From contig CAJUMG010000016.1 of assembly GCA_910587335.1 (NCBI GenBank), positions 28,485-42,010 on the forward strand: a stretch of DNA of 13,526 bases. The letters run 5' to 3'. A model generated the notes under the pieces. The model made no database searches, was not told the origin of the DNA, and worked only from the letters and a program-made list of their open reading frames with translations. Below are positions 1 through 7,138 of this stretch, piece after piece (position 1 is the stretch's first letter; every line of letters starts with the position of its first letter). The stretch is from an uncultured Oscillospiraceae bacterium (GTDB lineage: Bacteria; Bacillota; Clostridia; Oscillospirales; Ruminococcaceae). A program made the position numbers and the translations under genes.

Positions 1-269
1 CGGTGAAAAAAGGGGATAAGGTTGGATTTTTGAAACTCATTTTGGCGGGAGAAGAGGTAGGCCGTGTCGATTTGGTGGCGGCTGAGCCGGCCCAGCTAAA
101 TGAATGGCTGTTTTGTCTGGATTATGCGAAACAGATCAGCAAGTCCTTTTGGTTTAAATTTGCGGTGATTTTTGTGATTCTGCTGGTCGTTTTGTATATA
201 GTGCTGACACTTGTCCGAAACCACCACCGGAAAAAATATCAGAATGTCCGCCGTCGCCGCAGACTATAA
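1..269 (+). CDS. D-alanyl-D-alanine carboxypeptidase (PBP5-like), C-terminal fragment
   Basis: Only the last 89 residues are in the window; the 5' part lies upstream. The GTG at position 3 is an internal Val codon, since no ribosome binding site can precede it. The fragment begins VKKGDKVGFLKL and continues to a DLVAAEP stretch. This matches the beta-rich C-terminal domain that follows the transpeptidase domain in DacA/PBP5-type carboxypeptidases (family knowledge). A hydrophobic segment of about 23 residues (around AVIFVILLVVLYIVL) follows, then a strongly basic tail ending RRRRRL, as expected for a membrane anchor with a cytoplasmic end. The full enzyme would trim the terminal D-Ala from peptidoglycan stem peptides at the outer membrane face. 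The catalytic SxxK motif is outside the window. The nitrilase gene starts 28 bases downstream on the same strand, so co-transcription is possible. Confidence 0.8.
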   Translation, partial: VKKGDKVGFLKLILAGEEVGRVDLVAAEPAQLNEWLFCLDYAKQISKSFWFKFAVIFVILLVVLYIVLTLVRNHHRKKYQNVRRRRRL

Positions 270-297
270 AGTTAAGTGAAGAAAGGGAGTTGTAAAA

Positions 298-1176
298 ATG
301 GGAAAGCTGCGGGTAGCGCTTTTGCAGATTTTGCCAGGAAATTCGCCAGAAGAAAATCTGCAAAAGGGTATAGAAGCCTGCCAGCAGGCAAAAGCTGCCG
401 GAGCAGACATTGCTTTATTCCCGGAAATGTGGAGCACCGGTTATGATATGCCAAAGGACCCCCGAAAGCTGCGGGAAAAATCCCTGCCGGCGGATGGCGA
501 ATTTGTTTTAGCTTTTAAAAAGCTTGCCATCCAGCTGGAAATGGCCATTGCCGTTACCTTGCTGGAAAGCTGGGATCCGTCGCCCCGCAATACGGTAATT
601 CTCTTCGACCGGCATGGGGAAAGGGTGCTGACCTATGCAAAGGTCCATACCTGCGATTTTGATGTCGAGCGTTTGCTGACCCCTGGGGACGGTTTTCCGG
701 TGGTGGAGCTGGATACAGCCGCCGGGAAAGTTCGTGTCGGCGCAATGATCTGCTATGACCGGGAATTTCCCGAAAGCGCCCGAATCCTGATGCTGAAAGG
801 AGCCCAGATCATTCTGGTTCCCAACGCCTGCCCTATGGAAATCAACCGTCTTGCCCAGCTGCGAAGCAGAGCGTTTGAAAATATGCTGGGGATTGCCACC
901 TGCAACTATCCCAGCGGCCAGCCGGATTGTAATGGGCATTCTTCCGCCTTCGACGGGGTTGTTTATCTGCCGGAGCTGTCCGGCTCAAGAGACACCTGCA
1001 TTTTAGAAGCTGGTGAAGAAGAAGGGGTGTACCTGGCATCGTTTGATCTGGAGATGATGCAGGCATACCGAGAGGAAGAGGTTCACGGCAACGCGTACCG
1101 ACACCCGAGCAAATACCGGCTGTTGGTAGAAGAGAAAATCGAATATCCTTTTATTCGGAACGATTACAGATCGTAG
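298..1176 (+). CDS. carbon-nitrogen hydrolase (nitrilase superfamily amidase)
   Basis: This 292-residue protein covers the complete nitrilase/CN-hydrolase domain. The Glu-Lys-Cys triad is visible: Glu43 in LFPEMW, Lys115 in TYAKVH and Cys152 in GAMICYDREFPES. The family hydrolyses C-N bonds of amides, carbamoyl compounds or omega-amidates in the cytoplasm. The sequence resembles the N-carbamoylputrescine amidase/omega-amidase branches, but the substrate cannot be fixed by eye. The ATG at 298 is preceded by GAAAGGGAG with 8 bases spacing, which supports this start. It follows the carboxypeptidase by only 28 bases without a terminator, so it may be read from an upstream promoter. It ends before a bidirectional terminator shared with the convergent metY gene. 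Confidence 0.9.
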   Translation: MGKLRVALLQILPGNSPEENLQKGIEACQQAKAAGADIALFPEMWSTGYDMPKDPRKLREKSLPADGEFVLAFKKLAIQLEMAIAVTLLESWDPSPRNTVILFDRHGERVLTYAKVHTCDFDVERLLTPGDGFPVVELDTAAGKVRVGAMICYDREFPESARILMLKGAQIILVPNACPMEINRLAQLRSRAFENMLGIATCNYPSGQPDCNGHSSAFDGVVYLPELSGSRDTCILEAGEEEGVYLASFDLEMMQAYREEEVHGNAYRHPSKYRLLVEEKIEYPFIRNDYRS

Positions 1177-1195
1177 AAAATAAAGAATTTTATAC

Positions 1196-1233
1196 AAAAA
1201 GCAGCCCGCGAAGAAAAACGAGCTGCTTTTTTT
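1196..1233. terminator. bidirectional intrinsic terminator between convergent genes
   Basis: AAAAAGCAGC (1196-1205) pairs with GCTGCTTTTT (1222-1231). A run of seven T follows on the plus strand, and a five-T run on the minus strand. It sits between the ends of the nitrilase gene and the opposing metY gene, so it can terminate both. Confidence 0.85.
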
Positions 1234-1247
1234 AAGGTCAAAGAATA

Positions 1248-2528
1248 TCAGAGATTCTCTGCCTTTTCAAGTGCCTGCTGGATATCCTCCAAAATATCGT
1301 CCACATGCTCTAACCCCACCGAGAGGCGGATCATGCCTGGGGTGATGCCCGCCGCTACCAGCTGTTCGTCGGTCAGCTGCCGGTGGGTTGCACTGGCGGG
1401 ATGCAGCACGCAGGTGCGGATATCCGCCACATGCACAACGTTAGAGGCAAGCTTTAGGCTGTCCATAAAGCGAATGGCGCTTTCCCGTCCGCCTTTTAAA
1501 GAGAAGGACATGACGCCGCTGCAACCGTCTGGCAGATATTTTTTTGCCATCTTGTGGTATGGATCGCCCGCAAGCCCCGGATAATGAACCGATTCCACCC
1601 GCGAATCCGCCGCCAAAAATTCCGCGACAGTTTGGGCGTTTTTGCAGTATCGTTCCATCCGAACGGCCAGCGTCTCCAATCCGAGATTGAGCAGAAATGC
1701 GTTGATCGCCGTGGGATAAGCGCCAAAATCCCGCATAAGCTGAACGCGGGCTTTAGTAATGTAGGCCGCTTTGCCAAAATCGTGCGTATAGCGTACGCCA
1801 TGGTAGGATGCATCCGGCTCCACCAGCTCCGGGAATTTGCCGTTGTCCCAATTAAAATTGCCGCTGTCCACAATAACGCCGCCAAGCTGAATCGCATGTC
1901 CATCCATGTATTTTGAGGTGGAATGGACCACAATGTCCGCCCCAAATTCGAAAGGACGGCAAAGAACCGGTGTGGCAAAGGTGTTATCCACCACCAGTGG
2001 AATGTTGTGAGAATGGGCCGCCTGTGCAAATTTTTCTATGTCAAAAACGGTCAGCGCCGGGTTGGCCAACGTCTCACCGAAAATCAGGCGGGTATTGGGG
2101 CGGATCTGTGCGCCAATCTCCTCTAAAGTGGCGTTGGTATCAATAAAGGTGCATGCAATTCCGAATCGCTTTAAGGTAACGCTGAACAGGTTGATCGAAC
2201 CGCCATAGATGGTGGAAACCGATAGAAAATGGTCCCCGGCGCTGCAAATATTCAGGATGCTGATCAGCAATGCCGCTTGTCCCGAGGTGGTGCATAAAGC
2301 GCCGATACCCCCTTCCAGCGCGGCGATTTTTTTCTCGACCATCTCTACAGAGGGGTTGGATATCCGTGAGTACATATGCCCTTCTACCGCCAGGTCAAAG
2401 AGCTGGCCAATATGCTCGGTGGATTGATAGCGATAGGTTGTGCTTTGATAGATCGGCATGGCCTGCGGCGCTCCGTTTTGCGGGTCGTAACCTTCGTGCA
2501 GGCACTTGGTTTCCATTTTCAATTTCAT
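1248..2528 (-). CDS. metY: O-acetylhomoserine sulfhydrylase (aminocarboxypropyltransferase)
   Basis: This 426-residue protein belongs to the Cys/Met metabolism PLP-dependent family and has the length typical of MetY. It makes L-homocysteine from O-acetyl-L-homoserine and sulfide, the direct-sulfuration route to methionine. Visible marks are YSRISNP (53-59, cofactor phosphate and substrate region), Asp181 in DNTFATP (pairs with the pyridine nitrogen), and the Schiff-base Lys206 in HSTSKYMDGH. The ETKCLHEGYDP opening and the long 220-250 region, compared with cystathionine gamma-synthases, favour MetY over MetB. The ATG at 2528 has GGAAAGG just upstream, though the spacing is short; Met5 is an alternative start. 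It stands alone, with its own promoter and terminator. No S-box or T-box leader fits in the roughly 20-base 5' UTR. Confidence 0.93.
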   Translation of the reverse strand: MKLKMETKCLHEGYDPQNGAPQAMPIYQSTTYRYQSTEHIGQLFDLAVEGHMYSRISNPSVEMVEKKIAALEGGIGALCTTSGQAALLISILNICSAGDHFLSVSTIYGGSINLFSVTLKRFGIACTFIDTNATLEEIGAQIRPNTRLIFGETLANPALTVFDIEKFAQAAHSHNIPLVVDNTFATPVLCRPFEFGADIVVHSTSKYMDGHAIQLGGVIVDSGNFNWDNGKFPELVEPDASYHGVRYTHDFGKAAYITKARVQLMRDFGAYPTAINAFLLNLGLETLAVRMERYCKNAQTVAEFLAADSRVESVHYPGLAGDPYHKMAKKYLPDGCSGVMSFSLKGGRESAIRFMDSLKLASNVVHVADIRTCVLHPASATHRQLTDEQLVAAGITPGMIRLSVGLEHVDDILEDIQQALEKAENL

Positions 2529-2558
2529 TCATCCTTTCCGACGCATTTACATAGATGT

Positions 2559-2587
2559 AGTATACTGCAAAAACCGGGAAAGTGCAA
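2559..2587 (-). promoter_or_regulatory. sigma-A type promoter of metY
   Basis: Read on the minus strand, the -35 is TTGCAC (2582-2587), the spacer is 17 bases and the -10 is TATACT (2559-2564). Transcription would start near 2552, giving a leader of about 25 bases, too short for a riboswitch. Confidence 0.75.
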
Positions 2588-2610
2588 TGAAATCAAATAG
2601 GAATTTCATT

Positions 2611-2638
2611 TTGTCAGAAACACTATGTGTGGTATAAT
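2611..2638 (+). promoter_or_regulatory. sigma-A type promoter with extended -10, upstream of the papain-like gene
   Basis: TTGTCA (2611-2616), a 16-base spacer and TATAAT (2633-2638), with TG one base before the -10 (extended -10). It is divergent from the metY promoter. If it drives the gene at 2858, the leader is about 210 bases. A second consensus -35, TTGACA at 2790-2795, lies closer to the gene but has only a weak -10 (CATCTT, 18-base spacing). Confidence 0.6.
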
Positions 2639-2676
2639 AATTATCAAACAGCAGACATACTTGGCTTTTATTTCAA

Positions 2677-2793
2677 ATGCCGGCGGATTTTTTGCGCCGA
2701 ATACAGAAGGACAAGAGGATTGCTGTGCGCTGTATTGGAAAATATTTGCGCTTTTTGGCGGGACAAATGTTTGGTACAATAGGAACTGATTGA
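2677..2793 (+). other. possible 38-codon ORF in the leader of the papain-like gene
   Basis: ATG at 2677 to TGA at 2791, 38 codons, rich in Arg/Lys (for example FLRRIQKDKRIAVR) with a hydrophobic stretch after it. No ribosome binding site precedes the ATG, so it may be a chance frame or a gene remnant. The rest of the 2529-2857 gap holds the two divergent promoters and a weak hairpin (AATACAG 2700-2706 with CTGTATT 2730-2736). Nothing else is recognisable there. Confidence 0.15.
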
Positions 2794-2857
2794 CAGTGCT
2801 TTTGTTGTATAGACATCTTGCTAAACCCGAAAATTTTTTAAAGGGGAAGAGCCTTTT

Positions 2858-3409
2858 ATGGAAAAGCGGACAATTTATGTTGTGGTGACTCGGACTGACA
2901 CAATCCCCTCCAGAATGATCCGGGCTTACACCAGATCGCTTTATAATCATGTCTCGTTAAGCTTTGACGATGAACTGAAGGACATGGTCAGTTTTGGGCG
3001 CCTGTATCCATCCTTGCCGGTTCCTGGCGGATTTGTACATGAGGGCAAGGATAAGGGATTTTTTCGGCGATTTCAAAATACTTATTGCCGGGTTTATGAA
3101 AAAGAAGTGGGTGAAAAGGAATATCAAACCTTTCGGCAATTGTTGTACCGATTTCATCAGCGGCATTTTAAATTCAATAATCTCGGCTTGTTTACTTTGA
3201 TGGCTGGAATCCCTTTGGAGCGGGAGAATGCCTATTTTTGCTCTCAGTTTTGTGGAAAAATGTTAGATGAAAGCGGTATTCATGGTTTTGAGAAACCCTT
3301 TGGTCTGTTGCGCCCGTCAGATTTCTGCCAGCTGGATGGCTTCACCCTGCTGTATGAAGGCCGCCTGTGTGATTTTGAGAAAAAAGAGGTTCTTTGCCTA
3401 TCATCGTAA
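2858..3409 (+). CDS. permuted papain-like (YiiX/YaeF-type) cysteine hydrolase
   Basis: This 183-residue protein has no signal peptide or membrane segment. His31 in YNHVSLSF lies near the N terminus and Cys128 in YFCSQF near the middle. This His-before-Cys order is characteristic of circularly permuted NlpC/P60-papain-like enzymes (YiiX/YaeF, C92-type). Such proteins are proposed amidases, peptidases or acyltransferases; the substrate is unknown here. A second cysteine, Cys132, lies four residues after the presumed nucleophile. The start is supported by AAGGGGA about 11 bases upstream. The gene stands between the divergent metY promoter and the tetR cassette, and no clear terminator follows its stop. 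Confidence 0.65.
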   Translation: MEKRTIYVVVTRTDTIPSRMIRAYTRSLYNHVSLSFDDELKDMVSFGRLYPSLPVPGGFVHEGKDKGFFRRFQNTYCRVYEKEVGEKEYQTFRQLLYRFHQRHFKFNNLGLFTLMAGIPLERENAYFCSQFCGKMLDESGIHGFEKPFGLLRPSDFCQLDGFTLLYEGRLCDFEKKEVLCLSS

Positions 3410-3450
3410 AAGGGAACCCTTGCACAGTTTGGAAATTGCAAAAATTTGTC

Positions 3451-3479
3451 TTGACACAAACCATCTGTTGTGATATCCT
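3451..3479 (+). promoter_or_regulatory. promoter of the tetR-family gene
   Basis: TTGACA (3451-3456), a 17-base spacer and TATCCT (3474-3479), with TGA immediately before the -10 (extended -10 TGn). The predicted start near 3486 falls inside the dyad operator at 3483-3503, so bound repressor would block initiation. Confidence 0.8.
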
Positions 3480-3482
3480 ATC

Positions 3483-3503
3483 AAACAGACCGACGGTTTG
3501 TTT
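3483..3503. promoter_or_regulatory. operator O1 for the TetR-family repressor
   Basis: Inverted repeat AAACAGACCG-A-CGGTTTGTTT with 9 of 10 positions symmetric. It lies at the predicted transcription start of the regulator's own gene. It shares the nine-base core ACCGACGGT with the dyad at 4232-4256 in front of the neighbouring exporter, which points to a common binding protein. Confidence 0.75.
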
Positions 3504-3519
3504 AATGGGGGGAGAACCT

Positions 3520-4194
3520 ATGGCGAGGAATAAATACCCAGAGGAAACTGTGCGAAAGATTCTTGACACGGCGGAACAGCTGTTTGTTGAGAAAGGCTAT
3601 GACCGCGCCTCTCTCCAGGACATTATTGAAGCGACCGGCCTTTCAAAAGGAGCTATTTACCATCACTTCACCTCTAAAGAAGATATTTTTTACTCGGTTT
3701 GCGACCGCATTGGGCAGCGCAACAGCGAAATCCTGCGGGAGGTTCGGGACGATGCCACGCTGAACGGCCTGGATAAGCTGCGCGCCATATTCAAAGCATC
3801 CCTGCAGCCGGAGCGTCAGGCTAAGATGTTCTGCATGATGCCCTATCTGCTGGATAACGCCAAATTTCTGGCCACTGAGATGCGGAGCATTTTTCAAGAG
3901 GTCGTGCCAATTTTTGTGGAACCGATCATCCGTCAGGGGATTGCGGACGGCTCAATCCAAACCGATCATACCAAAGAATTGGCAGAAGCCATGATGCTTC
4001 TGTCGGATATTTGGATCAACCCTATTTTTCAGCCTACGACTCCCGATGAAATCAAAGCCCGGTGTGCCATCTATAACCAGCTGTTCAGTGTCTTTGGCAT
4101 TTCCCAGCTAATTGATCAGGAGATCATCGACACTTTGATCGGATATGCAAAGATGACCCATCATCCACCTTTGGAAGGAGAAAGAACGGACTAA
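3520..4194 (+). CDS. TetR/AcrR-family transcriptional repressor
   Basis: This 224-residue protein has an N-terminal TetR helix-turn-helix, roughly residues 11-57. It contains the family signature: LFVEKGYDRASLQDII, then GLSKGAIYHHF, then SKEDIF. The C-terminal two thirds is a divergent ligand-binding and dimerisation domain; no ligand can be named. The start at 3520 is chosen because GGGGGGAG lies 5-12 bases upstream. An in-frame ATG at 3505 lies upstream of that binding site and is less likely. The downstream exporter and the matched dyads at both promoters suggest it represses itself and the pump, with an effluxed compound as probable inducer (inference). It is followed directly by an intrinsic terminator. 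Confidence 0.92.
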   Translation: MARNKYPEETVRKILDTAEQLFVEKGYDRASLQDIIEATGLSKGAIYHHFTSKEDIFYSVCDRIGQRNSEILREVRDDATLNGLDKLRAIFKASLQPERQAKMFCMMPYLLDNAKFLATEMRSIFQEVVPIFVEPIIRQGIADGSIQTDHTKELAEAMMLLSDIWINPIFQPTTPDEIKARCAIYNQLFSVFGISQLIDQEIIDTLIGYAKMTHHPPLEGERTD

Positions 4195-4201
4195 AAAGAA
4201 A

Positions 4202-4225
4202 CTGCCATTTTTGGCAGATTTTTTT
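4202..4225 (+). terminator. intrinsic terminator of the tetR-family gene
   Basis: Stem CTGCCA (4202-4207) and TGGCAG (4212-4217) with a four-T loop, followed by A and seven T. It begins 7 bases after the repressor stop codon. Its 3' arm contains the TTGGCA that acts as the -35 of the next promoter. Confidence 0.75.
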
Positions 4226-4238
4226 GGCAAGATATAAA
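4211..4238 (+). promoter_or_regulatory. promoter of the MFS exporter gene
   Basis: TTGGCA (4211-4216), a 16-base spacer and TATAAA (4233-4238). The -10 lies inside the dyad at 4232-4256. The -35 is embedded in the terminator hairpin of the preceding gene. Confidence 0.65.
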
Positions 4239-4256
4239 CCGACGGTCGGTTTATAT
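4232..4256. promoter_or_regulatory. operator O2 in front of the MFS exporter
   Basis: Perfect 12-base inverted repeat ATATAAACCGAC-G-GTCGGTTTATAT covering the -10 element of the exporter promoter. It contains ACCGACGGT, also present in O1. The more perfect symmetry suggests tighter binding than O1 (inference). Confidence 0.8.
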
Positions 4257-4277
4257 ATCGAGAAAGGAGAATTGACA

Positions 4278-5534
4278 ATGAAACAAACGCAAGCACCTAT
4301 ATTCCGCCGGGACTTTACCCTAGTAGTAATCGGACAGATTATATCCCTGTTCGGGAATGCCATCGTGCGGTTTGCCTTGCCCCTGTACCTGCTGCGAGAG
4401 ACCAACTCTCCCGCCCTGTTTGGCGTGGTGGGCGCTGTGTCCTTTATCCCTGCCGTGCTGTGTTCTCCCATTGGCGGGGTAGTGGCGGACCGGGTGAACA
4501 AACGGAACACCATGGTGGCACTGGACTTTTTCACGGCGGGTCTGATTCTGGCATTTACCCTTTTGCTGGGACAGATGCCGCTGGTGCCACTGCTGGTGGT
4601 CTGCCTGATGCTGCTTTATGGCATTGCAGGGGCTTACCAACCCTCTGTGCAGGCCAGCCTGCCTCTGCTGGTGGAAACGGCGCAGTTGACCCGTGCCAAC
4701 GCCGTCATCAACATGGTCAGTACGCTGTCCGGTCTGCTGGGGCCGGTGATCGGTGGAGTGCTGTTCGGCTCATTCGGCATTCGGCCCATTTTATGGGTGA
4801 GCGTTGGCTGCTTTTCCCTGTCTGCGATCATGGAACTGTTTATCCATATGCCACACCAGACCCGAAAGACAGCGGGTGGCATTCTGTCCACAGTACGACA
4901 GGACCTGGGGGAGAGCTGGCGATTCATCCGCAAGGAACGACCGGTGTTCCTGTCCGTTATGCTGGTGCTGGCGCTGTTTAACCTGGTGCTGTCCGCTGCC
5001 CTGATTGTGGGCATTCCCGTGGCGGTGGTCCAGGTGTTGGGCCTGAGTGACCTCCACCTGGGAGTTACCGAAGCGGCTATGGGTCTAGGTGGGCTTTTGG
5101 GCGGTATGTTGGCGGCTCTCTTGGGATCCCGCCTGCGGCTACGTCGGGGTGGCATTCTGCTGCTGTTCGCCAGCCTGACAACGGTGGGAATGGCAGGGGC
5201 GCTGCTGCCGGGAGTGCCCTCGCTGGCGGGCTATTGGGTTGTGACCGCCATGAGTCTCGCAATTATGATCCTGTCCACCATGCTCGTCGTGCAGCTCAGC
5301 GCCGCTGTCCAAGGACAAACGCCGTCTAACCTGCTGGGGAAGGTCATGGCGTTTATCATGGCGGTATCAAACTGCGCCTCTCCATTGGGCCAGGCTATTT
5401 ACGGGATGCTGTTCGAGCATTGCCCCGCCTGGGCAGTGCTGGCAGGCGCGGCTCTCGCCGCAGTCATAACCGCAGTGTATTCTCGAAAAGCATTCCGAGG
5501 GCTAGATGCGGATGTATGCAATGAAAGAAGATAA
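4278..5534 (+). CDS. MFS efflux transporter (DHA3-like)
   Basis: This 418-residue, very hydrophobic protein is consistent with twelve membrane helices. MFS motif A is clear at residues 67-76 (GGVVADRVNKR region, with Asp71-Arg72), in the loop after helix 2. The overall look is that of the DHA3 drug:H+ antiporter group, which includes macrolide exporters of the MefA type. The substrate cannot be told. The start at 4278 has AAAGGAG 8 bases upstream; the frame is open further upstream but overlaps the operator. It is predicted to be repressed by the adjacent TetR protein. Its codons look richer in G and C (many CTG, GTG, GCC) than those of the preceding papain-like gene, which may signal acquisition as a cassette. 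Confidence 0.88.
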   Translation: MKQTQAPIFRRDFTLVVIGQIISLFGNAIVRFALPLYLLRETNSPALFGVVGAVSFIPAVLCSPIGGVVADRVNKRNTMVALDFFTAGLILAFTLLLGQMPLVPLLVVCLMLLYGIAGAYQPSVQASLPLLVETAQLTRANAVINMVSTLSGLLGPVIGGVLFGSFGIRPILWVSVGCFSLSAIMELFIHMPHQTRKTAGGILSTVRQDLGESWRFIRKERPVFLSVMLVLALFNLVLSAALIVGIPVAVVQVLGLSDLHLGVTEAAMGLGGLLGGMLAALLGSRLRLRRGGILLLFASLTTVGMAGALLPGVPSLAGYWVVTAMSLAIMILSTMLVVQLSAAVQGQTPSNLLGKVMAFIMAVSNCASPLGQAIYGMLFEHCPAWAVLAGAALAAVITAVYSRKAFRGLDADVCNERR

Positions 5535-5594
5535 AGGATATTTGATTTGCTGCAAATTCATCCTGTCCAACCATCATGATAAATGCTTATAAAT

Positions 5595-5643
5595 GCCGTA
5601 AGGGACACTTCACAAAGGAAGTGTCCCTTGGCGTTGCCTTTTT
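5595..5643 (+). terminator. strong hairpin, probable terminator of the MFS exporter
   Basis: AAGGGACACTTC (5600-5611) pairs perfectly with GAAGTGTCCCTT (5618-5629) around a six-base loop. Outer GCC (5595-5597) and GGC (5630-5632) extend it across a bulge. A short T run (5639-5643) comes 6-7 bases after the stem, so the terminator is not canonical. It may also shield the convergent gene that ends at 5667. Confidence 0.65.
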
Positions 5644-5666
5644 GTAAGAGAAAGAACCACTAACAT

Positions 5667-6932
5667 CTATGCGGCGATTTTTTGAAAGATTACCTGGATT
5701 TGGCAGTCCTTTTCCAGCGAAAAGGATAAAGAGCAGCGGTTTTGTGCGGAGACAATTTCTCCGTCCTTACCGGTCACAACAATTTCTTCTACCCGATAAC
5801 CCGGTTCTGGAAAGGCAAGAATTTGCAGGCCGGTCCCTTCTTCGATTGCCTGACTTCCCTGGGAAAAACCAGCGCCATCCTTCCGGACCCAAAATCGGCC
5901 GTTTTTGGAGAAAAGGCAGGATACACGGCAAAACCCCTCTTCCGTCTCGGGGATAACAGCCGGATGACGCTCCACCGAGCTTTCCGGCTGGACAGCTTCT
6001 TCCGAAGCCAATTCGGACCCGCCGCCTATAATCGGCGCGACGGCGTTTCCGTCATCCTCCCCAGGGACATAATCATTCCAGGAGAGAGAGGGATAGGAAA
6101 ATCCAGTAGAGTACCCCTCCAGCAGGCCGCCGCTTTCCAGATGATCGGTCACCGATGCGGCGCCTCTCAAAAAGTAGTTGTAGCCAGTTTCGCCAGGTGC
6201 GTCGTCAAAGGTGACGTCCACCAGATAGTAGCTGCCGCCCAGCTGGACATAATTCCACATGTGGGCCTCGCCATCTACCGTTCCACCTACAATTTCACAG
6301 GGGATCCCCGATCGGTCACACAAAAGCTTAAACGCTTTGGCGTACCCTTCGCAGATGGCGCTGCCCAGCACCAAAGCACCGTAAGCCTCACAGGAAACGG
6401 GATCATAATAAGAAACGGCGCTGGTATTGTAGGTACACCGGGCGAGAATTTCATCGTGAAAATACCGCACCTTGTCATAATCCGTACCAGTGGCATTTTG
6501 CACAATGGTGCTGACAGCCCCTTCTAAAGCAGACTTTTGCGATTGATAAGAGGAGGTGGTAAAAGAAGCGCGCAGGGAAAATCCCACAATGTAGATCATT
6601 TCCCCCTCCATATAATATTGAGAGGAAAAAGAAAACCCCTGCTTGTCCAGCCAGACCACCTCCGGATGGTCCCGGTAAAAGGCCTCGTAGGCGCGGGCGA
6701 CCAACCACTGCATACCGGCGTTGGCCTCTTCGGCCGAGGAGTATACCTGTGACTGAGAGAGCTCGTAACTGAAAGAATCATACCCGTAGGGCAGATAAGA
6801 GGCCATCGCATCATAGATTTCCCGCTCGATACTGTTCAGCTGGCCACGATAGGTCGAAGCGGCTTCCGCCGTTATAGGGGTCGCAACAACGACCAAAACG
6901 GCAAGAAATAAAGCGGTCAAGCGTTTTTTCAT
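5667..6932 (-). CDS. secreted transglutaminase-like domain protein
   Basis: This 421-residue protein has a signal peptide (basic MKKR, hydrophobic core, cleavage probably after AEA near residue 24). A transglutaminase-like domain shows the triad: Cys194 in SAICEGYAKAF, His224 in EAHMWNYV and Asp239 in YLVDVTFDD. Residues 290-330 form an acidic, Pro/Ser-rich linker. Residues 333-418 resemble a beta-rich repeat of the InlB-B/bacterial-repeat kind (AFPEPGYRVEEIVV, then a closing IQVIF). Such bacterial domains act as extracellular cysteine peptidases or cross-linkers; the target is unknown. No LPXTG anchor or membrane tail is seen, so release or wall association is likely. The ATG at 6932 follows AAAGGA at 9 bases. 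It lies 206 bases after the second MFS gene, and its end faces the first exporter cassette. Confidence 0.85.
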   Translation of the reverse strand: MKKRLTALFLAVLVVVATPITAEAASTYRGQLNSIEREIYDAMASYLPYGYDSFSYELSQSQVYSSAEEANAGMQWLVARAYEAFYRDHPEVVWLDKQGFSFSSQYYMEGEMIYIVGFSLRASFTTSSYQSQKSALEGAVSTIVQNATGTDYDKVRYFHDEILARCTYNTSAVSYYDPVSCEAYGALVLGSAICEGYAKAFKLLCDRSGIPCEIVGGTVDGEAHMWNYVQLGGSYYLVDVTFDDAPGETGYNYFLRGAASVTDHLESGGLLEGYSTGFSYPSLSWNDYVPGEDDGNAVAPIIGGGSELASEEAVQPESSVERHPAVIPETEEGFCRVSCLFSKNGRFWVRKDGAGFSQGSQAIEEGTGLQILAFPEPGYRVEEIVVTGKDGEIVSAQNRCSLSFSLEKDCQIQVIFQKIAA

Positions 6933-7092
6933 GGGAGTATTCCTTTCACATAAATCTGCCGGCAGGTTTTACCGGATCAGCTAATTCTTATTATACGAAA
7001 ACCAGCGGTCCGGCGCTAGCAAAAAATGTGAAAATTTGTTGAAAAAGTTATCCGATTTGTAATGAATCGATACTAATTTTCTAATTGTATAA

Positions 7093-7121
7093 AATATAAG
7101 TCTCTACCAGAGATATGTAAA
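7093..7121 (-). promoter_or_regulatory. possible promoter of the transglutaminase-like gene
   Basis: On the minus strand, TTTACA (7116-7121), a 17-base spacer and TATATT (7093-7098). The region is A/T-rich, so a chance match is possible. A lone TATAAT-like -10 (minus strand of 6990-6995) lies nearer the gene without a good -35. No terminator follows the upstream MFS gene, so read-through is also possible. Confidence 0.35.
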
Positions 7122-7138
7122 GCGATCCCGGACAAGTT

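Noticed and set aside
2529..2600. Search for an S-box, T-box or SAM riboswitch ahead of metY.
   Set aside because: The promoter lies so close that the leader is only about 25 bases, and no S-box-like elements are seen.
2606..2950. A 114-codon minus-strand frame across the metY/papain-like gap.
   Set aside because: It overlaps the start of the papain-like gene and a plus-strand promoter, has no ribosome binding site and no recognisable domain.
3410..3450. AAGGG-AA-CCCTT after the papain-like gene as a terminator.
   Set aside because: The loop is too small and no T run follows.
4224..4277. Upstream extension of the first MFS protein.
   Set aside because: It would translate the operator and promoter; AAAGGAG stands just before the ATG at 4278.
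5742..6527. A 261-codon plus-strand frame opposite the transglutaminase-like gene.
   Set aside because: The opposite strand has a signal peptide and an intact catalytic triad, while this frame has low-complexity, domainless content.
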